Assembly: GCA_031275035.1 (NCBI GenBank)
Contig: JAISPH010000059.1
Span: forward strand, 1-5,735
Direction of reading: 5' to 3'
Source: Treponema sp.
GTDB lineage: Bacteria; Spirochaetota; Spirochaetia; Treponematales; Breznakiellaceae
DNA length: 5,735 nucleotides
Translations under genes and position numbers: made by a program
Part shown: piece by piece, positions 1-5,735 of the stretch
Layout of the letters: each line of letters starts with the position of its first letter
Numbering within the stretch: the first letter of the stretch is position 1
The notes under the pieces: generated by a model
Database searches by the model: none
Seen by the model: only the letters and a program-made list of their open reading frames with translations
What the model was told of the DNA's origin: nothing

Positions 1-17
1 TCGCCACACCCTACCGG

Positions 18-48
18 ACGAGGTGCACCGGTTTCCCGGTGGTCTCGT
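18..48. other. Imperfect inverted repeat / stem-loop at left edge
   Basis: CACCGG (26-31) and CCGGTG (36-41) form a perfect 6-bp stem with a 4-base loop, which reads GAAA (a GNRA tetraloop) on the minus strand. After a small internal loop, ACGAG (18-22) pairs with CTCGT (44-48). No T-run follows on either strand, so it is not a standard terminator. Its role is unknown; it could belong to a structured RNA or a recombination site cut by the window edge. Confidence 0.5.
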
Positions 49-59
49 TAGGTTATGCT

Positions 60-99
60 GAAAGGTTTCTCCTGTTTCCTCCTTTCACGAGCTTTCGTG
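60..99. other. Two adjoining inverted repeats downstream of hflX
   Basis: GAAAGG (60-65) pairs with CCTTTC (81-86) around a 15-base pyrimidine-rich loop. It directly adjoins CACGA (86-90) pairing with TCGTG (95-99) around a 4-base loop. Neither stem is followed by a T-run in the hflX direction, so these are not convincing terminators. On the minus strand the segment contains AAAGGAGG, a strong Shine-Dalgarno-like sequence, but no start codon sits at a useful distance after it. Confidence 0.4.
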
Positions 100-134
100 T
101 CGCAATGGTTAAATTTTCTTTCATTTTCAGCTTT

Positions 135-143
135 TTATCCACA
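135..143 (+). promoter_or_regulatory. DnaA-box match TTATCCACA
   Basis: The nine bases match the consensus high-affinity DnaA box exactly and lie in an AT-rich intergenic patch (about 110-155) just past the hflX stop. Only one copy is seen in the window, so an origin is not supported. It may be a single titration or regulatory site, or a chance match. Confidence 0.3.
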
Positions 144-163
144 CTTTGAATAGAGACTGCCTG

Positions 164-1546
164 CTATACCACGTAGCTTTTAAGCTGCCCTGAAAGTTTC
201 CCGCCTACCCGGGCCTCTACGGCGATATGATCCTCTTCCCAGGTTTCCGAAATTACCTGGCTCTGGCGGTGGAGAAGGCTTGCCAGATCCGGACGGCTCA
301 GGGGAAAGCGGAAACGGATGATCCCGGCGGCAAGGATCTGCCCTATCCGGGCGCGGAGTTCCTCCAGCCCTCCCTGGCCGGAAACCGGCGCCAGGGCGCT
401 GAGGGGAATCGCGCCGGGATACCGGCCCAGCAGTGCCGCCAAGCCGGATTCGGTGGAGGATGCCTCCGGGCGGTCGATCTTGTTCAGCACATCGATCCGG
501 GGAATCCGGCCCGCCCCCAGCTCCTCCAGGACAGAGACAGTGGTTTCATAGTGCCGGTGAATGTCCGGGTCCACCGCGTCAAGCACGTGGATCAAAAGAT
601 CCGCCCTGACGGCTTCTTCCAGGGTTGAATGAAAGGCGTCTACCAGGGTGTGAGGCAGTTTGCGGATAAAACCCACCGTGTCCACCAAGAGTACCGGGAA
701 GCCTTTCAGCGGTTCAAAACGCCGGGAAACAGCGTCCAGGGTAACAAAGAATTTGTCTTCCACCGGGACTTCCGCCCCCGTAAGGGCGTTCAACAGGGAG
801 GACTTTCCCGCATTGGTGTAACCCACCAGGGCGCAGACCGGGATATCCTGGCGTTCCCGCTGTTTCCGCTGGATCTCCCGCTGCCGGCGGACTTCTTCCA
901 GTTCCTGCCTCAGCCGGTATATCCGCTGTTCTACCTGCCGCCTGTCCGTTTCCAGCCGGGTTTCCCCGGAACCTCTGGTCCCATAGCGCCCTCCCCGCTG
1001 ACGGGAAAGGTCGATGTACCGGTGGCTAAGCCGGGGCAGGGCGTAGTTCAACTCCGCCAGCCTTACCTGGAGTTCGGCCTCCCGGGTAAGGGCCCGATCC
1101 GCGAAGATGCGGATAATAAGCTCCTGGCGATCCACCGCGGGAAGCCCGGTAAGGGTTTCCCAGTTCCGTTGCTGGGAAGGGCTGGGGTCCCAGTCGAACA
1201 CAAAACAGTCCGCTTCAAGCTCCGCGGCCCTTTCCGCCAGTTCCTGGACCCTGCCGGTTCCCAGGCCGTACTTCGGCGGCCGTTCCCGGGCCGGAATGAT
1301 TTCCTGGGCGGCTATTTCCAGCCCCAGGGTCCCGGCAAGGGCGGCAAGCTCCTTGGCCAGTGATTCCGCCTCCTCCCGGCTTCCCGCGACGGGGGAAAGC
1401 GAACCGGGCCTCCTGCCGGCTTTTGTGTCGTAAAGGCTTACAAGAAAAACCCGTTTCGGTTTTTCTTCGGTTTCGTAGATTTTGATCCTCCCGGCGGTTT
1501 TCAAAGCACCCTTATCCTGAAACCGCCTCGATTGAGACTTCCCCAA
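164..1546 (-). CDS. hflX: GTPase HflX, ribosome-splitting stress GTPase
   Basis: HflX is a cytoplasmic GTPase that binds the 50S subunit and splits stalled or heat-damaged 70S ribosomes (family knowledge). The 460-residue product shows the family order. An N-terminal domain (about 31-180) has PKYGLGTGR near 91 and SPSQQRNWE near 122. The glycine-rich GSGETRLETDRR lies at 192-203, then a charged helical linker to about 232. The G domain has G1 GYTNAGKS (242-249), G2 with Thr269, G3 DTVGF (289-293), G4 NKID (355-358) and G5 SAL (383-385). A small C-terminal domain follows 408. Length is slightly above E. coli HflX. The start is uncertain: TTG at 1546 has no visible Shine-Dalgarno, whereas an in-frame TTG at 1504 (codon 15) is preceded by AAGGG at good spacing and would give about 446 residues. 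There is no internal methionine. The gene is divergent from the membrane-protein gene, with no co-transcribed partner visible. Identity is very secure. Confidence 0.97.
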   Translation of the reverse strand: MGKSQSRRFQDKGALKTAGRIKIYETEEKPKRVFLVSLYDTKAGRRPGSLSPVAGSREEAESLAKELAALAGTLGLEIAAQEIIPARERPPKYGLGTGRVQELAERAAELEADCFVFDWDPSPSQQRNWETLTGLPAVDRQELIIRIFADRALTREAELQVRLAELNYALPRLSHRYIDLSRQRGGRYGTRGSGETRLETDRRQVEQRIYRLRQELEEVRRQREIQRKQRERQDIPVCALVGYTNAGKSSLLNALTGAEVPVEDKFFVTLDAVSRRFEPLKGFPVLLVDTVGFIRKLPHTLVDAFHSTLEEAVRADLLIHVLDAVDPDIHRHYETTVSVLEELGAGRIPRIDVLNKIDRPEASSTESGLAALLGRYPGAIPLSALAPVSGQGGLEELRARIGQILAAGIIRFRFPLSRPDLASLLHRQSQVISETWEEDHIAVEARVGGKLSGQLKSYVV

Positions 1547-1621
1547 AATTTCAGTCTTGGGCAGGGATCAGCTTACACGGATCCTCCCGGGCGCGGAAAG
1601 GCCCCGCTGCCTCTCATCCGG

Positions 1622-1653
1622 CGTCCGTCCACAAAGCCGTCTGGTTTCGGACG
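1622..1653. other. Inverted repeat in the divergent hflX/membrane-protein gap
   Basis: CGTCCG (1622-1627) pairs with CGGACG (1648-1653), and an inner stem of AAGCC with GGTTT closes a GTCT loop, with one G-T pair and a one-sided bulge. It lies about 75 bases upstream of the hflX start and upstream of the candidate promoter for the plus-strand gene. It could be an operator or part of the hflX leader RNA; nothing shows which. Confidence 0.3.
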
Positions 1654-1666
1654 AACCCGCAACCCT

Positions 1667-1694
1667 TTGTTAAGCTTGATTTTTAGATTACACT
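1667..1694 (+). promoter_or_regulatory. Candidate sigma-70-type promoter for the membrane-protein gene
   Basis: TTGTTA (1667-1672) and TACACT (1689-1694) are spaced by 16 bases. Each matches the consensus at four of six positions. The site lies in the only AT-rich stretch of the divergent gap and would start transcription near 1701, giving a very short leader before the GTG at 1715. The match is weak. I found no convincing promoter for hflX in the same gap. Confidence 0.3.
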
Positions 1695-1714
1695 GGAAGT
1701 AGGATTTAAGGGCG

Positions 1715-4048
1715 GTGAATATATCCTTTAAAGCGGCGATTAGCCTCCTTGTGTCAATTCTCCTTTTTGCCGGATTCACCGTGCTTGCCTACACGGATCT
1801 CTTCGACCTGATTGAAACCCGTTTTTACAATCCTTCTATTGCCCGATCCTCAAGCCGGAAGATCGGTGAGGATGCCGGAGCCATCGGCAATTTTCTTTCA
1901 GAACTCCAGGCCCGTTTTGCCGCAAGCCTGGCGGAAGCTCCGGTGCGGAGCAGTTTCATTCTGAATCAGCGGGCGGAAGATATATTTGAGCGCGGCCGTA
2001 TATACGGAACCATGCTGGAGTCCCAGAGCGGCTTACAGGCGGTGCGTTTTGTCGATTCGGGCGGCAGCCGCATCCACTTTTCAACCAGCCCCCAGGATAT
2101 CCTGCGGCAGGATCAGGATTCGGTTGCCTACCGGGCTTACAACGACGGGGGGGAGGAGCTTCCTTTTGAAGAGCTGGAGATCCCCGGCCAGGGGGGCAAA
2201 ATCGTCTTCGACCAAACCGGCGAAAGGCTTATTTTTTCCTTTCCCTTTTACGATTCCCTGGATGTTTACCGTGGTTCCGCCCTCTTTTACCTTTCCGTCA
2301 GGGCCATAACCGAGCGGCTTATCCGGGAGGGACTTGTGAAGATGGGGGACGATGTCTCTGTGGTGGCAAAGCCCGGCGGTTTTGTGCTGGGCCTTCCCCC
2401 GGGGGAAAAAGACGCCCTGGTTCCCCTGATCGCCTCAGTCTGGAACGAAGGCATCCTAAGCCCGGCGCACCTGGTCTCCGGGGAGGCGCCGGTCTCCCTG
2501 GTCCTGGTCTCCGCCAAAACCGGGGATATTTTTGCCGGCATTCTCCTGGAGGAAAGCCTCTTTGCCATCTCCCCGCTTATGAAAATAATTCTCCTGGCCT
2601 CTTTCTTCTTTACCGTTTACCTCCTGGTTTTCCTTTTCTTCAACATCCGGCAGGATCCGGTAACGGTGCTGGAGAACCGGCTTAAACGGCTGCGGACCGC
2701 CTTGCTGGAACATTATTCCAATACCCCCGGGGAAACGGAACGGAACCATTGGAGCCGGGAACTGGAGCAACGCCGGGAGGAGATCCGCTCGGAACTAAAA
2801 CGGGGGCTGAAAACTAAAGGGAGGGATCTGGACGATACGTTCGACAGATCCTGGGACGAATTCCTTTCCGTCATCAACAGACCCCGGCAGGGCCCTGGTG
2901 AAAAGAGGCTGGAGGAGATTTTCGAACGTATCCTTGCCCTCCTGTCTTCAGCCCCCCCCGTGACCGGTTCCCCCTCCGTGCCGGTTCCCGCCCTCTCCCC
3001 GGCGGCCGAAAAACCGGAACCGGAGCCGTCCACCGGAATCGAGGAGCTTGGAGAACCGGAAGAACTTGGGGAGCCGGAAGAACTTGGAGAACTGGATGAA
3101 CTTGAAGAATTTGAGGAACTGGAGGAAGTGGAGGAACCCGGAGAAAGCGCCGGGGAACTTTCCCGCGCCGAGCCCGGGAAGCCTAAAGGGCTGGAGGAAC
3201 TGGAAGTGAAAGAGCTGGAAGAACCGGAAGAATTGGAAGAGCTGGAAGAGCTTGAGGAACTGGAAGAACTTGAGGAAAACGCCGGCAGCGGGGATACCCT
3301 GCCGGTAAAGAACCCCGGTAAAACGCCGGCAGCGGCCAAAGATACCGCTTTCGCGGCGGCTGCCCCGGAAGAACCGGAGGACCTTGACGAGGAGCCCGGG
3401 GAACTGGAGGAGCTTGATGAGGAAGCTCCCGGGGAAACCCCTGCCGGCCCTCCAATGACAGGCGCCCGGATCGACGAAATTGCCAGCGAGATAGAATTCG
3501 CCGATTCCGCCCAGGAAGAAGATACAGGCGAAGACCTTCCGATGAATCTGGACGTTGCCTCGCCTTTCGACCTTATGGTTTTCGAGCCTGGTGAAGGGAA
3601 CGACGAGCTGCCCGTCGAACCGGATCAAACAGATCCCGGCCCGGATGGTACTATCCCCCCTCCCGGAAAGCGGGAAACTGAAAAAAAAAATTTCCAACAA
3701 GCCCTGACGGATGAAGGGGAAGAAGAATTAGAAGAACTTGCGGTTGTTAGCGAGACCGGCCTTGAGGAACTTGACAGTCAGGGGGGCCTGCCCTATATCT
3801 ACCGCCCCTTTTTCCTGGACGGTTTTCAGAACCTTGCTCCCCTTAAAGTTCTCCCCGACGATTCGCCGGTATCCGCCGTCCAGGTTTCGGAGGATCAAAA
3901 CACCCTCCCGGGGACGCCGGTTATTGAGGAACGGGAAGGGCTTCACTATATAAGCGACGATACCTTTAAGGCGGACAGAAAGATTGAACAGTCCCTGAAC
4001 CGGGAATTCAAGGAGCTGGTGGATTCGGTGCTGGGCGGCAAAACATAA
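1715..4048 (+). CDS. Two-pass membrane protein: Cache-like periplasmic domain, Glu-rich cytoplasmic tail (unrecognised family)
   Basis: I do not recognise a named family. The 777-residue product has a hydrophobic segment at 7-26, a soluble region at 27-288, a second strong membrane segment at 289-311 and a cytoplasmic remainder. The 27-288 region has the size of a double-Cache sensor, and its distal part (about 171-203, a predicted sheet followed by YRGSALFYLSVRAITERL) resembles the membrane-proximal half of such sensors; this is inference. Residues 315-411 are charged and probably helical. Residues 430-690 are very acidic, with EEL, PEEL and GEPEEL repeats (443-476, 493-521, 557-570). Residues about 690-777 are non-repetitive and mixed in composition, suggesting a folded C-terminal module. 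No histidine kinase, GGDEF, HAMP or chemotaxis signalling motif is visible. The GTG start is the first possible one after an in-frame TAG at 1700; it places the first membrane segment correctly and has AGGA 10 bases upstream. Reality of the gene is secure; function is open. Confidence 0.88.
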   Translation: MNISFKAAISLLVSILLFAGFTVLAYTDLFDLIETRFYNPSIARSSSRKIGEDAGAIGNFLSELQARFAASLAEAPVRSSFILNQRAEDIFERGRIYGTMLESQSGLQAVRFVDSGGSRIHFSTSPQDILRQDQDSVAYRAYNDGGEELPFEELEIPGQGGKIVFDQTGERLIFSFPFYDSLDVYRGSALFYLSVRAITERLIREGLVKMGDDVSVVAKPGGFVLGLPPGEKDALVPLIASVWNEGILSPAHLVSGEAPVSLVLVSAKTGDIFAGILLEESLFAISPLMKIILLASFFFTVYLLVFLFFNIRQDPVTVLENRLKRLRTALLEHYSNTPGETERNHWSRELEQRREEIRSELKRGLKTKGRDLDDTFDRSWDEFLSVINRPRQGPGEKRLEEIFERILALLSSAPPVTGSPSVPVPALSPAAEKPEPEPSTGIEELGEPEELGEPEELGELDELEEFEELEEVEEPGESAGELSRAEPGKPKGLEELEVKELEEPEELEELEELEELEELEENAGSGDTLPVKNPGKTPAAAKDTAFAAAAPEEPEDLDEEPGELEELDEEAPGETPAGPPMTGARIDEIASEIEFADSAQEEDTGEDLPMNLDVASPFDLMVFEPGEGNDELPVEPDQTDPGPDGTIPPPGKRETEKKNFQQALTDEGEEELEELAVVSETGLEELDSQGGLPYIYRPFFLDGFQNLAPLKVLPDDSPVSAVQVSEDQNTLPGTPVIEEREGLHYISDDTFKADRKIEQSLNREFKELVDSVLGGKT
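3041..3142 (+). repeat. Degenerate coding repeat, GEPEEL/EEL units
   Basis: This stretch encodes residues 443-476 of the membrane protein, starting with 18-base GEPEEL units and passing into EEL-type units. Glu and Leu codons vary from copy to copy (GAA/GAG, CTG/CTT), so the repeat is kept at protein level rather than being a fresh DNA duplication. The coding strand is strongly purine-rich here. Confidence 0.75.
3191..3277 (+). repeat. Degenerate coding repeat, EEL triplets
   Basis: This stretch encodes residues 493-521. Within it, 506-520 is an uninterrupted period-three E-L-E pattern. As in the first block, synonymous codons are mixed. A shorter block of the same style lies at 3383-3424 (residues 557-570). 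Leucine every third residue does not match a heptad, so a regular coiled coil is unlikely. Confidence 0.75.
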
Positions 4049-4060
4049 GACAGACCGGCC

Positions 4061-4078
4061 ATGATGAAAAGGCATCAT
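4061..4078. other. Short hairpin just after the membrane-protein stop codon
   Basis: ATGATG (4061-4066) pairs perfectly with CATCAT (4073-4078) around a 6-base loop, 12 bases after the TAA. No T-run follows. It may act as an mRNA 3' stability element or have no function. Confidence 0.3.
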
Positions 4079-4113
4079 CGTAGCCGAATGGGCGTATTAC
4101 TGTAAAAGGTTCC

Positions 4114-4156
4114 CCGGCTCCGGGAGCCGGTTTCCCGTCTCCCGGTTGTTTTGTTC
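4114..4156 (+). terminator. Intrinsic terminator between convergent genes
   Basis: CCGGGAG (4120-4126) pairs with CTCCCGG (4139-4145), and the T-rich TTGTTTTGTT follows at once, a good rho-independent terminator for the membrane-protein gene. An alternative 7-bp stem, CCGGCTC (4114-4120) with GAGCCGG (4124-4130), shares bases 4120 and 4124-4126 and so excludes the first. On the minus strand the stems are followed more distantly by CCTTTTAC, so the element may also serve the convergent binding-protein gene, less efficiently. Confidence 0.75.
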
Positions 4157-4171
4157 ACCAAAGAACAGCTT

Positions 4172-5735
4172 CTATTTTATGTATCGCTGTAGAATTGACA
4201 CAAGGTCTTTTGATCCCATCCGGTCAAGATCCGCCAGATAGGTATTCCAGTCCGCATTGTTGTTGATATTCCGGATCCCGGTGATGAATTCGACACAAGC
4301 CTGTTCCTTGTAGGGCTCAAGAACAGCATTGATATCGGATATACGGGCATTATCGGCCTCATTCAGAGCCAGGGGCGGTATAAAGAGATCGTTGGGCATT
4401 CCGTATTTTAGAACTTCAAGCGTAGAAAAGTAGAAGAACATCTGGGTATAGGTACCGTTCTTCAGCATACTGTCCCTCAGGGCGGGGTTTCCCGTGGCGA
4501 ACCATTCTTTGGCTTCCAAAGCGCCTGTCGCCTGGGCGCCCAGACGGAAAGCGGTACTGCGGATCATGGGATTGGCCTGTTCCCAGCTGGAATTATGAGG
4601 CTGGGTACCGTAGTTTACCAGGGCCTTCCAAATCGGCTTTTCAGCCATAAGGGAAACGGCGCCCGGATCCGGATCATCCCAGCCTATACCCTTAGGACCG
4701 GTATACCCATCCAATTCTACGTCAAAATTAATAAGATAATCGTAAAGAGCTATGGCCAGTTCGGGATCTTTGCACTTATCGGTTATAAAATACGCGGGGC
4801 CCATTATGGACCAGGGATCCTGATTCCCCGCATTCTGCTGTCCGTCGGGGCCTTTAAGGGGAGGCAGATTAAAAGTCTCTACTCCGGGAACCGCCAAATG
4901 GGAGGCGTAACCCTGAATCCAGTTAAGCGCGGGAACTCCCACCACCGCCGGATTGCTTCCCGCAAGCCCCTTCATTTGATCCACGTCGAGGGTAAATGAA
5001 TCTTTCATGATCAGCCCCTCTTTGTAGAGACCCGCCAGATAGGCCAAAGATTCTCTGAAGCGACTGTCCTTGTACTGTTCGGTAACCTGCCTATTATTCA
5101 AGGCCAATCCGAAGTAGGAGCCGGTCCATACAAAAGGCATATAGGATTTGGCAAAGAAGGCTATAAGGTTCTTCGTATTGGCCTTATCAAATGCCAGGGG
5201 AATCTCGTCCTTCTTGCCGTTTTGGTTGAGATCGTTTTCTTGTATCCACCGGAGGTAAGCGGTAAATTCATCCAGGGTCCGGGGGATCTGCCGGTTATTG
5301 TCTCTGGCCCAGGGCATGTAATAAAATATCCGGCCCTGCCCGTAGGTACAGTGGATACAGTCGTTCACCTGGGGCAAGGCATAGAGTTTGCCGTCGGTTC
5401 CGCGGGTTACTTCGTTGAGAGCCGGGAATTCGTCATAGGCCGCCTTGATATTCCTGAAAGACATGGGGTCGTAGGGATCCAGGGCGATAAAGATACCCTG
5501 ATCCGCGTAATAGTTCATATCGTTCAGGCTGATACTGCCGCTGATTATCAGATCCGGATAGTCTCCGGTGGAAAGGAGAAGGTTCAGTCTTTCCCTCTGA
5601 CTTGCCCCCCCGGCGGAACTTATATCCAGCATGATGCCGGTATCTTTTACCACCCGCCGGGTAAAGACATTATCCGCATAGGCAAAGCTTGATGTTGCGG
5701 GGGTACCGCCCCCGCCGATAAATACGGTAAAAGTT
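4172..5735 (-). CDS. ABC transporter extracellular solute-binding protein (LipO/sugar-binding type), 5' partial
   Basis: This is the substrate-capturing component of a binding-protein-dependent ABC importer, probably for sugars or oligosaccharides. It is normally a secreted lipoprotein. The frame stays open to the right edge, so 520 residues are visible and the start, signal peptide and lipobox lie outside; the GTG at 5651-5653 is internal. Counting from that GTG codon as 1, the family signposts are: LLSTGDYPDLI (26-36), GIFIALDPY (53-61), GKLYALPQ (88-95), PRTLDEFTAYL (124-134), the calcium-loop-like DLNQNGKKDEIPL (141-153), and the late segment around ITDKCKDPELAIALYDYL (290-307). The C-terminal portion (439-493, EPYKEQACVEFITGIRNI then a WNTYLADLDRMG stretch) is typical of LipO/YtcQ-like binding proteins. 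Upstream of the GTG codon the frame continues with TVFIGGGGTPA, like the first strand of the mature protein. Permease genes are not in view. Substrate cannot be told from sequence. Confidence 0.94.
   Translation of the reverse strand, partial: TFTVFIGGGGTPATSSFAYADNVFTRRVVKDTGIMLDISSAGGASQRERLNLLLSTGDYPDLIISGSISLNDMNYYADQGIFIALDPYDPMSFRNIKAAYDEFPALNEVTRGTDGKLYALPQVNDCIHCTYGQGRIFYYMPWARDNNRQIPRTLDEFTAYLRWIQENDLNQNGKKDEIPLAFDKANTKNLIAFFAKSYMPFVWTGSYFGLALNNRQVTEQYKDSRFRESLAYLAGLYKEGLIMKDSFTLDVDQMKGLAGSNPAVVGVPALNWIQGYASHLAVPGVETFNLPPLKGPDGQQNAGNQDPWSIMGPAYFITDKCKDPELAIALYDYLINFDVELDGYTGPKGIGWDDPDPGAVSLMAEKPIWKALVNYGTQPHNSSWEQANPMIRSTAFRLGAQATGALEAKEWFATGNPALRDSMLKNGTYTQMFFYFSTLEVLKYGMPNDLFIPPLALNEADNARISDINAVLEPYKEQACVEFITGIRNINNNADWNTYLADLDRMGSKDLVSILQRYIK
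5697..5715 (-). other. GC-only hairpin within the binding-protein coding region
   Basis: GCGGGGG (5697-5703) pairs perfectly with CCCCCGC (5709-5715) around a 5-base loop. It lies where the transcript encodes the GGGGTPA stretch, probably a few dozen codons after the signal peptide. It may simply result from the glycine codons, or it may slow translation early in the message. Confidence 0.35.

Noticed and set aside
1..100. RNase P RNA, SRP RNA, tmRNA or group II intron in the structured left edge
   Set aside because: The invariant cores of these RNAs that I know (for example AGGAAAGUCC, the SRP GGAA motif, the domain V triad) are not found.
2..149. Two plus-strand frames open from the left edge (ending at 61 and 149)
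   Set aside because: They are too short to judge, show no recognisable C-terminus and overlap the inverted repeats; either could be a gene end, but this cannot be supported.
629..1363. 244-codon open frame on the plus strand inside hflX
   Set aside because: It is antisense to the conserved HflX GTPase core; its Pro/Gly-rich product looks like a mirror of the GC-rich codons, and no family is recognised.
1573..1779. 68-codon open frame on the minus strand across the divergent gap
   Set aside because: It overlaps the start and first membrane segment of the plus-strand gene, has no Shine-Dalgarno evidence I could find, and resembles no known protein.
2713..3339. Ser-rich 208-codon open frame on the minus strand
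   Set aside because: Its poly-Ser runs are the direct complement of the Glu/Leu repeat codons of the membrane-protein gene.
2948..3700. Phe/Leu-rich 250-codon open frame on the minus strand
   Set aside because: It is another antisense shadow of the acidic repeat, with low-complexity FFQFL runs explained by GAA/CTG complements.
5222..5692. 156-codon open frame on the plus strand
   Set aside because: It lies antisense to the well-supported solute-binding protein and shows no recognisable motif.

Overview
The window holds three protein-coding genes and three short intergenic gaps (1-163, 1547-1714, 4049-4171). The best guess for the source is a spirochaete of the Treponema group, possibly a termite-gut relative. 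This is inference: moderately high GC, TTG and GTG starts, a sugar-type solute-binding protein of a kind abundant in these bacteria, and a membrane sensor-like protein with a very glutamate-rich tail. No rRNA, tRNA or other taxonomic marker is present, so the assignment is tentative.

Layout. Positions 1-163 contain no gene I can support, but they carry three consecutive inverted repeats and a perfect 9-base DnaA-box match. Positions 164-1546 (minus) encode the GTPase HflX. A 168-bp divergent gap follows, with a weak candidate promoter for the next gene. Positions 1715-4048 (plus) encode a 777-residue two-pass membrane protein: a periplasmic Cache-like sensor region, a cytoplasmic helical stalk, a long Glu/Leu/Pro low-complexity region and a separate, non-repetitive C-terminal segment. 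I do not recognise a named family. The gene contains G7, C8 and A10 tracts. A convergent gap with a strong intrinsic terminator follows. Positions 4172-5735 (minus) encode the C-terminal part of an ABC transporter solute-binding lipoprotein; its start and signal peptide lie beyond the right edge.

The three genes do not look like one operon. HflX and the membrane protein are divergent, and the membrane protein and the binding protein are convergent. HflX is a housekeeping and stress ribosome factor. The binding protein probably belongs to a sugar or oligosaccharide uptake cluster to the right. The membrane protein is the least explained element: it has a sensor-like exterior but no recognisable kinase, cyclase or chemotaxis output domain. 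Its homopolymer tracts could truncate it at domain borders if they slip.
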